DNA of 64,000 nucleotides from Gordonia hydrophobica NBRC 16057 (lineage in GTDB: Bacteria > Actinomycetota > Actinomycetes > Mycobacteriales > Mycobacteriaceae), in the NCBI RefSeq assembly GCF_001592365.1, contig NZ_BCWU01000006.1, positions 186,001 through 250,000 of the forward strand, written 5' to 3'. Position 1 is the first letter of the stretch. Every line of letters begins with the position of its first letter. The notes under the pieces are model-generated. The model saw only the letters and a program-made list of their open reading frames with translations. It had not been told where the DNA came from and did not search any database. Positions 38,830 through 49,076 of the stretch are shown here, one piece after another. A program made the position numbers and the translations under genes.

Positions 38830-39420
38830 TCAGCCGACGCCGAGAAGGTCCGCAGCGACCTCCTCGAGCCGATCTCGGATCGTTCTCATCGGCGCGCCGG
38901 TGGCCGCGGTCGCCATCAGCAACCCGAGGTAGGCGAGGTAGGTGGTCCGTCCGGCCGCATCGGCACGATCACCGAGCCCGGCGTCGCGGTAGATGTCCGC
39001 AAAGGCGACGTTCAGGGCGACGGCCAGGCTCGTGAACACCTCGGTTCGATGGGTTCCCCGAGTCAGGATCGATCCGTACTCACGAGCGAGTTCCGGATGT
39101 TCGTCGAAGAGTGCGACGAAGGGCGCGACGGTCTCCCCGATCCGCTGCGGCACCGTCAACTCGTCGGCACGGCGGACGCCGCCGTCATCCGCGGCGTGAA
39201 CGTCTCCGATCCAGCGGTCGTAGCACTCCAGGAGAAGCGCATCCTTGTCGCCGACGCCCATCACCGTGCCGGTACTGACGCCTGCCTCAACGGCGATCGC
39301 CCGAACGGTCGCGCTTCGGAATCCAGTGCGAAGAAACAAGCGCTGAGCCGCAGCGACGACCGCGTCTCGCGTCTGCTCACGCTGGTGCGATCGCGATGTT
39401 TGAACGCGTTCATTGAACAT
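38830..39420 (-). CDS. TetR-family transcriptional regulator
   Basis: A 196-residue repressor-like protein. The N-terminal HTH is DAVVAAAQRLFLRTGFRSATVRAIAVEAGVSTGTVMGVGDKDALL; in place of the usual aromatic residue of the recognition helix end (as in YxHFxxK) there is MGVG, which is odd but still TetR-like. The ATG 39420 lies inside a pair of palindromes (39402-39424), which suggests autoregulation. The divergent gene is a small GNAT acetyltransferase, and the co-directional downstream gene is DoxX-like; either may be a target. Confidence 0.85.
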   Translation of the reverse strand: MFNERVQTSRSHQREQTRDAVVAAAQRLFLRTGFRSATVRAIAVEAGVSTGTVMGVGDKDALLLECYDRWIGDVHAADDGGVRRADELTVPQRIGETVAPFVALFDEHPELAREYGSILTRGTHRTEVFTSLAVALNVAFADIYRDAGLGDRADAAGRTTYLAYLGLLMATAATGAPMRTIRDRLEEVAADLLGVG

Positions 39421-39424
39421 GTTC
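39402..39424. promoter_or_regulatory. Paired palindromes over the TetR start codon
   Basis: GAACGCGTTC (39402-39411) and GAACATGTTC (39415-39424) are two 10-bp perfect palindromes three bases apart, overlapping the ATG of the TetR gene. GAACNNGTTC sites like these look like a TetR operator; they do not match the actinobacterial LexA box, which has four bases between the arms. They may set autoregulation. Confidence 0.55.
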
Positions 39425-39529
39425 AGATCCTACGCGCCTGCCTTCGACCGACGCAAGGACCAGTGATGCGACCGAGTGATTGGCCGACAATCGCACCATG
39501 TCGCGCCTGCTCGGGGGTAGCTTCGAGAC

Positions 39530-39874
39530 ATGACCACGTCCGTCCCCGTACCTCCGCCGACGGTTCAGCTCACACCTGAACCCGAGCTTCGTCACGTGCC
39601 CGACCGCGACCGTTACGAGCTCTGGTCGGGCGACGAACTGATCGGCGTCGAAGGCTACGAGCCGCGCGAGGACGGCACTGTCGTCCTTCTCCACACCGTC
39701 GTCACCGAGAAGTACGGCCGTGCGGGCTTTGCCCGTCTGCTCGTCTCGTCGGTCCTCGACGAACTCACCACCCAAGGCACCACGATCGTCCCCGTCTGCA
39801 CATACGTGCAGAAGTTCCTGGACAGATTCCCGCAGTATCGAACCGCCGTCGCCCCTAGTCATCCGAAACCGTGA
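39530..39874 (+). CDS. Small GNAT-type N-acetyltransferase
   Basis: A 114-residue protein of the short GCN5-like acetyltransferase family (COG2388 style). Features are the acetyl-CoA contact region HTVVTEKYGRAGFARLLVSSVLDEL and the ending TIVPVCTYVQKFLDRFPQYRT. Its acceptor is unknown. It starts at ATG 39530 with a standard layout and lies divergent from the TetR gene. Its stop is 44 bp from the convergent end of the AbiEi/DUF559 gene. Confidence 0.8.
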   Translation: MTTSVPVPPPTVQLTPEPELRHVPDRDRYELWSGDELIGVEGYEPREDGTVVLLHTVVTEKYGRAGFARLLVSSVLDELTTQGTTIVPVCTYVQKFLDRFPQYRTAVAPSHPKP

Positions 39875-39917
39875 CATTCGGTACCCACGGCGTTCCAGAT
39901 GTCCCACTTTCGCCGGC

Positions 39918-40802
39918 CTACCGAGGTTCAGAATTCAGGACCCCGAGGACTTCGTCGATGACGCCCCCGGGGGAGTCGACGAGCTGGTGCCAGGTGTAGA
40001 CCTTCTTCCGCCACCGCGCGTCGTCGAGCGCGTTGTATTTCGCGCGATCGGACCGGAACCGCGGCTGCTGGTGGTGAAAGGCCCAACCGTCGATCTCGAC
40101 CGCGAACTGCCGCTCGGGCCACGCGAAGTCGAGCCTCCACGGACCGAACGGGAACTGCTGCACCCACCCTGTGATCCCGGCGTCACGAAGCAGTCGGACG
40201 AAGATCCGCTCCGCCTCCGACTCCGAATCCTCGGCGGCGACGGCGACCAGCCTCCGTGCGGCCGCCATGCCCTTCCATCCGCTGGTTCGGTCGATGACAT
40301 CCCCGAGTTCATCGACCGAGACCGCTCCGATCTGCAGCACGCGGTCGAGAAACTGACTGCCATCCTTCATCGACGCCGCGCAGAACACTGCGGTCGCAGG
40401 CAACGTGGTCACCGGAAGCCCGCGCACCAGCGTCACATCGTCCTCGTGGTAGCGCCGACGCAGCAGGTCGACCGGTCCCAGCGGCCAACGCGCTCCTCGC
40501 GTCCGGTCGAAGGCGCTGACCGTGAGCGGATAAGCGAGGTCGTCGAGCAGACCGTGCCACCACGCCGCGGTGGTACGGTCGGCCACCCCGCGATGCGCCG
40601 CGACCGCTGCACGCACCAGCACCGCCTCGGTCAACGGGTGCGACGCGCTGCGATGAATGCCGGTCACCACCGGGCACCATTCACCTCGATCCAACCGCCC
40701 CTGGACCTGGCGACGCGTCAATCCGAGTCGCAACGCCTCCGCCGTCGTGATGACGCCGTCCCGTTCAGCGAGCAGTTCTGCAATGGCACCGGTCTCCCCC
40801 AC
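39918..40802 (-). CDS. AbiEi-antitoxin-like N-terminus fused to a DUF559 endonuclease-fold domain
   Basis: A 294-residue two-domain protein. The N-terminus (residues about 1-60) resembles the winged-helix AbiEi antitoxin domain: AELLAERDGVITTAEALRLGLTRRQVQGRL. The C-terminal domain (residues about 190-285) is DUF559/Vsr-like, with an acidic pair in SESEAERIF and LDFAWPERQFAVEIDGWAFHH. Such proteins are common and abundant in actinobacteria and their role is not settled; they may be antitoxins, nucleases or neither. There is no AbiEii-type toxin gene next to it. Start GTG 40802. Confidence 0.78.
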   Translation of the reverse strand: MGETGAIAELLAERDGVITTAEALRLGLTRRQVQGRLDRGEWCPVVTGIHRSASHPLTEAVLVRAAVAAHRGVADRTTAAWWHGLLDDLAYPLTVSAFDRTRGARWPLGPVDLLRRRYHEDDVTLVRGLPVTTLPATAVFCAASMKDGSQFLDRVLQIGAVSVDELGDVIDRTSGWKGMAAARRLVAVAAEDSESEAERIFVRLLRDAGITGWVQQFPFGPWRLDFAWPERQFAVEIDGWAFHHQQPRFRSDRAKYNALDDARWRKKVYTWHQLVDSPGGVIDEVLGVLNSEPR

Positions 40803-40851
40803 ATTCGGTTAGACGCAGCGCACCTCGGTTCGGTTCCACGACACGCCGGAG

Positions 40852-42132
40852 CTACGTCACCCAGGCTCCGCCGCGGACCCGCCACACGACAGCCGCGAAC
40901 CGCGCGCACATGAACGCCAGCAGGCCGGTCCAGATGCCTGCGAGCCCCCAGTCGAAGATCAACGACAGCCAGATCAACGGCAGGAACGCGCCGAGCGCGC
41001 CCGCGAGCGTCGCCGTCCGCAGGAATGCCGCATCGCCGCTGCCCAGCAGCACCCCGTCGAGGGCGAACACCACGCCGGCGATCGGCAGCATGACGACGAA
41101 GAACCACCAGGGCGTGCGCATCGCGTCCAGAATCTGCGGGTCGTCGGTGAAGATCCGCGGGATCGCCCCGACCCCGACGGCCAGGATCGCCGCCACCGCG
41201 ACCGACAGTCCGAACGAGATCACGGTCGCGCGCTTGGCCGCGGACCGTGCCGCACCGTAGGCGGTGGCGCCGAGCGCTGCGCCGACCAGTTGCTGCGCCG
41301 CGATGGCGAGCGAGTCGAGCAGCAGCGACGTGAAGTCCCACAGCTGCAGCACCACCTGGTGCGCGGCGACTTGCGCGACGCCGAATCGGGCCGCGACCGC
41401 GGCCGCGGAGATGAAGCAGATCTGGAACGAGAGGCTGCGCAGCACCAGGTCGCGGGCCATCGACAACTGCGCTCGGATCACCGACCAGTCCGGTCGAAGG
41501 CGCCCTCGACTCTCCGTCACCAATCGCCACGCGAATGCGATGCCGGTCAGGCCCTGACCGATCAGGTTCGCCCACGCGCTGCCCTCCAGCCCCAGGCGCG
41601 GCAGACCGCCGACGCCGTGCACCAGGCCGACGCACAGGACGGCGCCGACGGCCAGGCCGCCGACGACGAAGTACACCGGGCGACGAACGTCCTGCACCCC
41701 GCGCATCCACCCGTTGCCCGCCATGGACAACAGGATCAGCGGAACCCCGAACAGTGCGATGCGCAGCCACGACGCGGCGTCGCTCGCGACGGCGTCGTCG
41801 GGTACCAGGGCGCCGGTGATCCACGGCGCCAGGATCCAGCCCGCCGCGCTGATCACCGTGCCGACGCCCGCTGCGATCCAACTCGCCTGCACGCCTTCGG
41901 CGACCGCGCGTTCGCGATCGCCCGAGCCGAAGGCCCGGGCCGAGCGGGCAGTGGTGCCGTAGGAGAGGAAGGTGAGTTGTGTGCTGAGCGTCGCCAGCAC
42001 CAGTGTCGCCACACTCAGCGCCGCGAGCTCCGTCGGACCGAGCCGACCGACCACCGCCAGATCCAGAATCAGATACAGCGGCGGTGCGATCAGGACGACG
42101 AGCGCAGACGCCGCGAGCCGCAGCATCGCCAC
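40852..42132 (-). CDS. MATE-family efflux transporter (DinF-like)
   Basis: A 426-residue multidrug and toxin extrusion protein with about 12 predicted membrane helices, in two homologous halves. Characteristic segments are PLYLILDLAVVGRLGPTELAALSVATLV and QVAAHQVVLQLWDFTSLLLDSLAIAAQQLVGAALG. These proteins export cationic compounds driven by Na+ or H+. I use GTG 42132 because a GGAG lies about 10 bp upstream; ATG 42126 is the alternative. It is the last gene of the nusA-infB operon, 7 bp after the nrnA stop; a DinF-like gene occupies this position in mycobacteria. Confidence 0.92.
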   Translation of the reverse strand: MAMLRLAASALVVLIAPPLYLILDLAVVGRLGPTELAALSVATLVLATLSTQLTFLSYGTTARSARAFGSGDRERAVAEGVQASWIAAGVGTVISAAGWILAPWITGALVPDDAVASDAASWLRIALFGVPLILLSMAGNGWMRGVQDVRRPVYFVVGGLAVGAVLCVGLVHGVGGLPRLGLEGSAWANLIGQGLTGIAFAWRLVTESRGRLRPDWSVIRAQLSMARDLVLRSLSFQICFISAAAVAARFGVAQVAAHQVVLQLWDFTSLLLDSLAIAAQQLVGAALGATAYGAARSAAKRATVISFGLSVAVAAILAVGVGAIPRIFTDDPQILDAMRTPWWFFVVMLPIAGVVFALDGVLLGSGDAAFLRTATLAGALGAFLPLIWLSLIFDWGLAGIWTGLLAFMCARFAAVVWRVRGGAWVT

Positions 42133-42139
42133 GTCGTCG

Positions 42140-43105
42140 CTACTCCGACCCCAGTGCGGCGAGGAGCCGCTCGACGATCTCCGCGGCACTCCCGGAATCG
42201 CTGTAGCCGGCCGCATGCATGTGTCCGCCGCCGCCGAACGACCGCGCGACGGTCATCACGTCGACGTCGGTCTTGCTGCGCAGCGACACGGCCCACCGGC
42301 CGACGGCGACCTCCTTGAAGACTGCGGCCACTTCCGCCTCGCGCGCCGTGCGGACGACGTCGATGACGCTCTCCGACTCGTCCCAGTTGATGGTCGACAT
42401 CATCTCGGCGTCGACGATTCCGTAGACCAGCCCGCGACCGCGCGCGGCGGCGGTGTCGAGCACCGAATCGGCAAGGACCTTCGACACCATCCGCAGCCAG
42501 GAGTACGGATGCGCGTCGAGCAGCACTCGACTCCAGTGGCTGCCGTCCACGCCGGCTTCGAGCAGGCGCGCCGCCACCCCGAACGACGCCGGGCGCGCCC
42601 ATTTGAACGACCCGGTGTCGGTCACCAGCCCGGCGTACAGGCAGGTGGCGATGTCCGCAGTCAACTCGACGCCCAGCAGGTCGACCACCCGCAGAATGAT
42701 CGACGCGGTGCAGTCGGCCTCCGAATCGATGAGATCGAGATCGGCGAAGCCGGTATTGGAGACGTGGTGGTCGATGCACACCGAGGTGCGCGTCGACTGG
42801 AACAGGGATTCGAGATCACCCAGTCGGCCCGAGGTCGCCGCATCGACGGAGACCACGACGTCGGCGTCGGGCAGGTCCGCGGCGTCCACCAGCAGGTGGG
42901 CGCCGGGCAGCTCCCGGAGCGGACCGGGCAGTGCCTCCGGACCGGAGAACGAGCAGTGCACTCGTTTCCCCAGCCCGGAGAGCGCCAGACCCAAGCCGAG
43001 CGCGCTGCCGATCGTGTCGGGATCGGGTCGCACGTGGCTGATGATCGAAACCGAGTCGGCACGGCCGAGCAGCTCGGCGACCGATTCACTCGATGCCGGA
43101 TTCAC
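42140..43105 (-). CDS. Bifunctional oligoribonuclease / PAP phosphatase (NrnA-like)
   Basis: A 321-residue DHH/DHHA1 phosphoesterase that degrades short RNA (nanoRNA) and dephosphorylates 3'-phosphoadenosine-5'-phosphate. Motifs: [30 protein letters not shown], the DHH motif [15 protein letters not shown], and the C-terminal [17 protein letters not shown] 43105 overlaps the rbfA stop (GTGA). Located between rbfA and the MATE gene, as in other actinobacteria. Some related proteins also hydrolyse cyclic dinucleotides; that is not testable here. Confidence 0.92.
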   Translation of the reverse strand: MNPASSESVAELLGRADSVSIISHVRPDPDTIGSALGLGLALSGLGKRVHCSFSGPEALPGPLRELPGAHLLVDAADLPDADVVVSVDAATSGRLGDLESLFQSTRTSVCIDHHVSNTGFADLDLIDSEADCTASIILRVVDLLGVELTADIATCLYAGLVTDTGSFKWARPASFGVAARLLEAGVDGSHWSRVLLDAHPYSWLRMVSKVLADSVLDTAAARGRGLVYGIVDAEMMSTINWDESESVIDVVRTAREAEVAAVFKEVAVGRWAVSLRSKTDVDVMTVARSFGGGGHMHAAGYSDSGSAAEIVERLLAALGSE

Positions 43106-43560
43106 CCGGCGGAGCCCTCCGCGTCGTCGGCCTCATCATGCCGATACGGATCCGTGTCACCGGCAGGCTTCGCATCCCGAGCCGTCCGCGCGACCATCTC
43201 GTCCTGCGCACGCGCACGCGCCAGGAGCTCGTCCATGGCGCGGGTGGCGTCCGGGACGGTGTCGAGCTCGAACCGCAGTGTCGGTGTGAACCGCACTCCG
43301 GTGCCCGCGCCGACCTTCGAGCGCAACGCGCCGGTCGCGGCGGCCAGACCGGCCGCCGCTTCCGCCACGTCGGGCTCGGCGTCCACCGACGCTCCCATCA
43401 CCGTGTAGAAGACGGTCGCGTCGTGCAGATCGCCGGTCACCCGGCAGTCCGTGATGGTCACGTGAGCGAGCCGAGGATCCTTGATCTCCCCACCGATCGC
43501 CGAAGCGACGATGGTGGTGATCCGCTTGGCGAGCCGTGCGGCCCGTGCAGGATCTGCCAT
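43102..43560 (-). CDS. rbfA: Ribosome-binding factor A
   Basis: A 152-residue 30S-maturation factor that acts on the 5' end of 16S rRNA and in cold adaptation. The KH-like fold is visible in [48 protein letters not shown] and [16 protein letters not shown] 43560. It ends four bases into nrnA and follows infB after a 3-bp gap, standard order in this operon. An acidic C-terminal tail follows the domain. Confidence 0.95.
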   Translation of the reverse strand: MADPARAARLAKRITTIVASAIGGEIKDPRLAHVTITDCRVTGDLHDATVFYTVMGASVDAEPDVAEAAAGLAAATGALRSKVGAGTGVRFTPTLRFELDTVPDATRAMDELLARARAQDEMVARTARDAKPAGDTDPYRHDEADDAEGSAG

Positions 43561-43563
43561 GCC

Positions 43564-46380
43564 TTAGTCCCGTGCCTTCTCGACCATCTCGTACGCCTCG
43601 ATGACGTCGTCGACCTTGATGTCGCTGTAGGTGAGCGTCAGACCGCACTCGTAGCCCTCGCGGACCTCGGTCGCGTCGTCCTTCTCACGCTTGAGCGAGC
43701 TGATCGTCAGGTTCTCGGCGACGACCGTGTTATCGCGCAGCAGGCGTGCCTTCGCATTGCGACGCATGATGCCCGACTGCACCAGACAACCGGCGATGTT
43801 GCCGACCTTGGACGACTTGAAGATCGCACGGATCTCCGCACGGCCGAGCGCCGACTCCTCGTAGATCGGCTTGAGCATGCCCTTGAGCGCCGCCTCGATC
43901 TCCTCGATCGCCCGGTAGATGACCGAGTAGTAGCGGATCTCGACGCCCTCGCGGTTCGCGAGCTCCGTGGCCTTGCCCTCGGCGCGAACGTTGAAGCCGA
44001 TGATGATCGCGTCCGACGCCGCCGCGAGGTTGACGTTGGTCTCGGTGATGCCACCGACACCGCGGTCGATCACGCGGAGCGAGACCTCATCGTCGATCTC
44101 GATCTGCAGCAGCGACTCTTCGAGCGCCTCCACGGTGCCCGAGTTGTCGCCCTTCAGGATCAGGTTGAGCTGGCTGGTCTCCTTGAGCACCGAATCCAGA
44201 TCCTCGAGGCTGATCCGCTTGCGACTGCGCGCGGCCAGCGCATTGCGCTTGCGCGCGTTGCGACGGTCGGCGATCTGCCGCGCGATGCGGTCCTCCTCGA
44301 CCACGAGCAGGGTGTCGCCTGCTCCCGGTACGGACGTGAAGCCGATGACCTCGACCGGACGCGACGGGTAGGCCTCGTCGACGTCGTCGCCGTGCTCATC
44401 CACCATGCGCCGGACTCGGCCGTAGGCGTCGCCCGCGACAATCGAGTCGCCGACCCGCAGGGTGCCGCGCTGGATGAGGACCGTCGCCACCGGGCCGCGA
44501 CCGCGGTCCAGGTGAGCTTCGATGGCCACACCCTGTGCGTCCATGTCGGGGTTCGCCCGCAGATCGAGCGACGCGTCTGCCGTCAGCAGCACCGCCTCGA
44601 GCAGCTGATCGATGTTCAGCCCCTGCTTCGCGGAGATGTCGACGAACATGGTGTCGCCGCCGTACTCCTCCGGAATCAAGCCGTACTCGGTCAGCTGACC
44701 GCGGATCTTCGTCGGGTCGGCGCCTTCCTTGTCGATCTTGTTGACCGCCACGACGATCGGCACCTCGGCCGCCTGCGCGTGGTTGAGCGCCTCGACCGTC
44801 TGCGGCATGACGCCGTCGTCGGCCGCGACCACGAGGATCGCGATGTCGGTCGACTTCGCACCGCGGGCACGCATGGCGGTGAACGCCTCGTGACCCGGGG
44901 TGTCGATGAAGGTGATCAACCGGTCCTCGTCGTTCAGGTGCGTGTTGACCTGGTACGCGCCGATGTGCTGCGTGATGCCGCCGGCCTCGCCGCCGCCGAC
45001 GTTCTCCTTACGGATGGTGTCGAGCAGTCGGGTCTTACCGTGGTCGACGTGACCCATGACGGTGACCACCGGGGGACGCTGCGCGAGATCTTCCTCGCCA
45101 CCCTCGTCCTCGCCGAAGGTGAGGTCGAAGCTCTCCAGGAGCTCGCGGTCCTCGTCTTCGGGGCTGACGACCTGAACGACGTAGTTCATCTCGCCGCCGA
45201 GCAGCTCCAGCGTCTCGTCGTTGACCGACTCGGTCGCGGTGACCATCTCGCCGAGGTTGAACAGGGCCTGGACCAGCGATGCCGGGTTGGCGTCGATCTT
45301 GTCGGCGAAGTCCGACAGCGATGCGCCGCGAGCGAGGCGGATGACCTCACCGTTGCCGTGCGGCAACCGGACGCCGCCGACCTCGGGAGCGCGCATCGAG
45401 TCGTACTCTTGCCGCTTCTGCCTCTTCGACTTGCGTCCACGACGCGGAGCGCCGCCCGGACGACCGAAGGCACCGGCCGTGCCGCCACGACCGCGACCGC
45501 CGCCGCCACCGGGACGACCGCGGAAGCCGCCGCCGGGAGCACCGCCGCCGCCACCGCCGTTGCGGAAGCCGCCGCCGCCACCGGGACCGCCGCTACGACC
45601 GCCGGGGCCGCCACGACCGCCGGGACGTGCGTCGGGGCGCGCTGCACGCTGCGGCATCGCACCCGGGCTCGGACGGGACGGCATGTTGCCGGGGTTCGGA
45701 CGGGGACCGCCCTGACCGGCGCCGGGGCGCGGGCCGCCCTGACCTGGACGAGCACCCTGCGGGCGGGGGCCACCCTGGCCGCCGCCGGGGCGCGGACCGC
45801 CCTGACCTGGACGTCCCTGTGGACGCGGACCGCCTGCACCCGGACGCGGGCCCATGGGGCGCGGTGCGGGAGCCGACGAGAACGGGTTGTTGCCGACCCG
45901 CGGCTGGCGAGGTCCGGGACGCGGGCCCGGACGGGGACCGTCTGCCGACCGGCCGCCCGACGCAGCTGCGGGCTTGGGAGCCGCCGGAGTCTCCGGGGCC
46001 TTCGGCGCAGGCTTCGGACCCGGCTTGGCGCCAGGCTTCGGTGCTGCCGCCGCGGCCGGAGTGGGCTTAGCCGACGGAGCGCTCGGAGCCGGAGCCGCGG
46101 GCTTCGCGGCAACGGGCTTGGCCGCCGAGGGCTTGGGTGCCGGACCGGGCTTGGGACCGGGCTTGGCACCCGGTTTCGCCGCCGGCTTGGCCGGTGCGGC
46201 GTTGCCTCCGGCGGAACCGCCGGAGGTGAAAGACTCACGCAGTCGACGGGCCACGGGGGCCTCCACCGTCGACGATGCGGATTTGACGAACTCGCCCTGC
46301 TCCTTGAGACGTTCCAGCACTACCTTGCTGGCGACGCCCAATTCCTTGGCTAGTTCGTGAACGCGGGCTTTGCCTGCCAC
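43564..46380 (-). CDS. infB: Translation initiation factor IF-2
   Basis: GTPase that places initiator tRNA on the 30S subunit. The 938-residue protein has a long Pro/Gly/Ala/Arg-rich N-terminal region (residues about 50-340) and the G domain with [27 protein letters not shown] and NKID, then domains II-IV. Start GTG 46380 ([10 protein letters not shown]), with GAGGAGAG upstream, matches the mycobacterial N-terminus. It lies downstream of ylxR and nusA. The low-complexity N-terminal region is a typical actinobacterial extension. Confidence 0.97.
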   Translation of the reverse strand: MAGKARVHELAKELGVASKVVLERLKEQGEFVKSASSTVEAPVARRLRESFTSGGSAGGNAAPAKPAAKPGAKPGPKPGPAPKPSAAKPVAAKPAAPAPSAPSAKPTPAAAAAPKPGAKPGPKPAPKAPETPAAPKPAAASGGRSADGPRPGPRPGPRQPRVGNNPFSSAPAPRPMGPRPGAGGPRPQGRPGQGGPRPGGGQGGPRPQGARPGQGGPRPGAGQGGPRPNPGNMPSRPSPGAMPQRAARPDARPGGRGGPGGRSGGPGGGGGFRNGGGGGGAPGGGFRGRPGGGGGRGRGGTAGAFGRPGGAPRRGRKSKRQKRQEYDSMRAPEVGGVRLPHGNGEVIRLARGASLSDFADKIDANPASLVQALFNLGEMVTATESVNDETLELLGGEMNYVVQVVSPEDEDRELLESFDLTFGEDEGGEEDLAQRPPVVTVMGHVDHGKTRLLDTIRKENVGGGEAGGITQHIGAYQVNTHLNDEDRLITFIDTPGHEAFTAMRARGAKSTDIAILVVAADDGVMPQTVEALNHAQAAEVPIVVAVNKIDKEGADPTKIRGQLTEYGLIPEEYGGDTMFVDISAKQGLNIDQLLEAVLLTADASLDLRANPDMDAQGVAIEAHLDRGRGPVATVLIQRGTLRVGDSIVAGDAYGRVRRMVDEHGDDVDEAYPSRPVEVIGFTSVPGAGDTLLVVEEDRIARQIADRRNARKRNALAARSRKRISLEDLDSVLKETSQLNLILKGDNSGTVEALEESLLQIEIDDEVSLRVIDRGVGGITETNVNLAAASDAIIIGFNVRAEGKATELANREGVEIRYYSVIYRAIEEIEAALKGMLKPIYEESALGRAEIRAIFKSSKVGNIAGCLVQSGIMRRNAKARLLRDNTVVAENLTISSLKREKDDATEVREGYECGLTLTYSDIKVDDVIEAYEMVEKARD

Positions 46381-46482
46381 TGCTCTCCTCACTTGGAGGT
46401 CGAGCGGGCTACCCGCTACGACCTCGGTTCAATCAGTAAACGTGCTCATCGTGGAGACTTCACGGTGTGCTCATGTCTTCTG

Positions 46483-46800
46483 CTACCTGTCCTGACCCCG
46501 TAGGGGGTCCTCATGGGCGACCCCACCGATGGCCTCGGCGAGATCCTCTGGGTTCACGACGACGCCGCGATCCCGTAGTGCCGCTCCGAATGTTCTGCGC
46601 CGCACCGCGAGCGACAGACACGCGTCGTCTCGATGCAGCCAGGCGCCTCGTCCCGGCAGTCTCCCTCGTTCATCGACAACCACATGTGCGGTGTCGTCTA
46701 TTCCGCGCACCGCCACGAACTTGACCATCTGGGCGGCGAGTTCGCGCTGACGACAACCGATGCAGGTACGCACCGGAGGTGCCGACGTTCGAAGGGCCAC
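46483..46800 (-). CDS. YlxR-family (DUF448) RNA-associated protein
   Basis: A 105-residue protein of the YlxR/DUF448 family. The hallmark is RTCIGCRQRELAAQMVKFV with the two Cys, and GRGAWLHRDDACLSLAVRRRTF. Such proteins are predicted to bind nucleic acid and, in some bacteria, modulate RNase P or transcription. Start GTG 46800. It lies between nusA and infB, the usual place for ylxR. Confidence 0.92.
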   Translation of the reverse strand: MALRTSAPPVRTCIGCRQRELAAQMVKFVAVRGIDDTAHVVVDERGRLPGRGAWLHRDDACLSLAVRRRTFGAALRDRGVVVNPEDLAEAIGGVAHEDPLRGQDR

Positions 46801-46803
46801 GGG

Positions 46804-47847
46804 TCAGTTTAGCGTATCCACGGGCTCGTCGGTGCCACCGTCGGTGTCACGCGGGCCACCGTCGCCCGCATCCGACCGGATATCGATCCGCCAGTTGGTC
46901 AGCCGAGCGGCCAGACGCGCGTTCTGCCCCTCCTTGCCGATGGCCAGGGACAGCTGGTAATCCGGCACGATCACCCGTGCCGCCTTGGCCTCGGGATCGA
47001 TGACGGTCACCGAGAGCACCTTGGCCGGCGAGAGCGCATTGCCGACGAACACCGCGGGATCGCTGGCGTAGTCGATGATGTCGATCTTCTCGCCCGACAG
47101 TTCGCTCATCACATTGCGAACGCGCTGTCCCATCGGGCCGATGCACGCACCCTTCGCGTTGAGTCCGGAGACGCCCGTGTGGACGGCGATCTTCGACCGG
47201 TGCCCGGCCTCGCGCGCAACGGCGACGATCTCGACGGAGCCGTCCTCGATCTCGGGGACCTCGAGCGAGAACAGCTTCCGCACCAGATTCGGGTGGGTCC
47301 GCGACAGGGTGATCTGCGGACCGCGGGCGCCGCGCGCGACGCCGACGACATAGCACTTGATGCGGTCCCCGTGCTTGTAGTTCTCCCCCGGCACCTGCTC
47401 GGCGGACGGGATCACACCTTCGGTGGAGTTGGCGTCGGAGCCGATCTGCACCACCACCAGCCCGCGGGCGTTGGCCTTCGCGTCGGCCTGGACCACGCCG
47501 CCGACCACCTCGCCCTCGTGCGCGGCCAGCTCGCCGTAGCTCTTCTCGTTCTCGGCGTCGCGCAGACGCTGCAGGATCACCTGGCGGGCCGTCGTCGCGG
47601 CGATGCGGCCGAAGCCCTCGGGCGTGTCGTTCCACTCGTGCACCACGTTGCGGTCCTCATCGAGCTCCTGCGCCATCACGCGGACCTCGCCGGACTTGCG
47701 GTCGATGTCGATGCGCGCGTGGGGGGCGAAGCCGTCGGTGTGGCGGTAGGCGGTCAGCAGGGCCGTCTCGATGGCTTCGAGGACGGTGTCCGCGGGGACG
47801 CCCTTGTCCGCCTCGATGAGTCTCAGTGCGCTGATGTCGATGTGCAT
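46804..47847 (-). CDS. nusA: Transcription termination/antitermination protein NusA
   Basis: A 347-residue protein that pauses RNA polymerase and joins antitermination complexes. It shows the N-terminal polymerase-binding domain, the S1 domain ([33 protein letters not shown]) and two KH domains, the second with [32 protein letters not shown]. There are no C-terminal acidic repeats, as is normal for actinobacteria. ATG 47847, 39 bp after rimP. ylxR follows directly. Confidence 0.96.
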   Translation of the reverse strand: MHIDISALRLIEADKGVPADTVLEAIETALLTAYRHTDGFAPHARIDIDRKSGEVRVMAQELDEDRNVVHEWNDTPEGFGRIAATTARQVILQRLRDAENEKSYGELAAHEGEVVGGVVQADAKANARGLVVVQIGSDANSTEGVIPSAEQVPGENYKHGDRIKCYVVGVARGARGPQITLSRTHPNLVRKLFSLEVPEIEDGSVEIVAVAREAGHRSKIAVHTGVSGLNAKGACIGPMGQRVRNVMSELSGEKIDIIDYASDPAVFVGNALSPAKVLSVTVIDPEAKAARVIVPDYQLSLAIGKEGQNARLAARLTNWRIDIRSDAGDGGPRDTDGGTDEPVDTLN

Positions 47848-47886
47848 GGTGGTTGCTCCTATTCGCTTGTCGGATTGAGTTGTCGA

Positions 47887-48453
47887 TTATTCAGTTGTCG
47901 CCTGCGCAGCCGGTTCGCGACGTCGGACGATCTCGTCGTCGGAGAGCCCGCAGGCCCGCAGAACCGCCTCGCCCGGCCGGGTGAAGTCCACTTCGACAAC
48001 CGCCTGCGTGATGTCCGCCAGGGCGATGTCGACGGTCCGGAGCCGCCCTTTGTCGGCCGTCACCACCGTCACGCGCTCGTCGTCGCTCACTCCGATACGC
48101 GCTTCGAGAGTGCTTTCGACGTCGCCCGCGCGGTACTCCAGGTTCACTTTGCGCCCCTGATTGCGGCGCCAGTGCCGCGGCAGCGTCAGCGGTCGGCCGA
48201 TGCCCGGTGTGGTGACTTCGAGGTCGTACGGCGACTCGCCCAGGAGGTGCGCGTCGTCGAGCACCGGCTCCAGTTCGCGGCTGACGTCGGCGAGTTGGTC
48301 GAGGGTCGCGCCCCCGTCGCGATCGATCATGATGCGGACGTCGCGCCGACCGGGAGGGGTCAGGACGGCGACGTCCTCGAGGTCGAATCCGAGCCGCTCG
48401 AGCACCGGGACCACTCGTTCGCTGATCCGCGCGGTCAGGGCCTCGCCTGTCAT
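47887..48453 (-). CDS. rimP: Ribosome maturation factor RimP
   Basis: A 188-residue factor for early 30S assembly. The N-terminal domain has VLERLGFDLEDVAVLTPPGRRDVRIMIDRDGG, and the C-terminal SH3-like domain LPRHWRRNQGRKVNLEYRAGD. I choose ATG 48453, with AGGAGG nine bases upstream; ATG 48462 abuts that same sequence and is less likely. It is the first gene of the rimP-nusA-ylxR-infB-rbfA-nrnA-MATE operon and is divergent from the Tat lipoprotein gene. A promoter for the operon should lie in 48454-48566. Confidence 0.93.
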   Translation of the reverse strand: MTGEALTARISERVVPVLERLGFDLEDVAVLTPPGRRDVRIMIDRDGGATLDQLADVSRELEPVLDDAHLLGESPYDLEVTTPGIGRPLTLPRHWRRNQGRKVNLEYRAGDVESTLEARIGVSDDERVTVVTADKGRLRTVDIALADITQAVVEVDFTRPGEAVLRACGLSDDEIVRRREPAAQATTE

Positions 48454-48566
48454 ACCGCTCATCCTCCTGATTCTCTTCTCTCGGTCGAGTCGCGCCTGGG
48501 CTCGGCGCGCCCGCCCGACCGGGCTTCGAGTGTAGTCGACGGAGACGACTGGCAGAATCGTCGACT

Positions 48567-49076
48567 GTGACTCCACACCCGATCCGCCGCGAGGCCCCGA
48601 TCCCGGATTCTCCGATCACGCGCAGAGGCCTGCTCCGCGGCGGTGCCGCCGCCGGTGCCGCGGTGGCGCTCGGGGGGTCGTTGTCGGCGTGCGACACCGG
48701 TCCGACGCAGCGTCAGCGCGACGCCGAAGCACTGATTCCGCACGCTCGGGCGGCCTTTCGGGACCAGGCTGCTGCGCGGCAGCTGGCTCCGCGCAACACC
48801 GCCTACACCGAGGCGTTGACGACGGTCGCCGATCAACGTGGAGCCCACCTGACCGCACTGCGCGACGAGATCAATCGGCTGCATTCCTCGATCGCCGATC
48901 AGATCGAGTCGACGGCGACGAGCCCGACCGCGTCGGTGCAGGCGCTCGGCAGTCAGATCGAGCAGTCCGCGACCGCCGCGGGTAGAGCCGCCGTCGCCAT
49001 GTCCGGCTTCTCCGCGGGTCTCCTCGGATCCATCAGCGCCTCCTGCCAGACCCTCGCGAAAGTGCAACTCGGATGA
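48567..49076 (+). CDS. Tat-type lipoprotein, partner of ferritin-like protein
   Basis: A 169-residue exported protein. The twin-arginine signal TRRGLLRGGAAAGAAVALG runs into the lipobox LSAC (Cys near residue 42), so it should be anchored to the outer leaflet. The mature part is helical and rich in Ala and Gln, without a recognised fold. GTG 48567 is the start. Its stop overlaps the next gene (ATGA), and the pair is syntenic with the mycobacterial Rv2843-Rv2844 region. Function unknown. Confidence 0.72.
   Translation: MTPHPIRREAPIPDSPITRRGLLRGGAAAGAAVALGGSLSACDTGPTQRQRDAEALIPHARAAFRDQAAARQLAPRNTAYTEALTTVADQRGAHLTALRDEINRLHSSIADQIESTATSPTASVQALGSQIEQSATAAGRAAVAMSGFSAGLLGSISASCQTLAKVQLG

Noticed and set aside
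39402-39424. LexA box at the TetR start.
   Set aside because: Each GAAC/GTTC pair is only 2 bp apart rather than 4, so TetR-type autoregulation is more likely.
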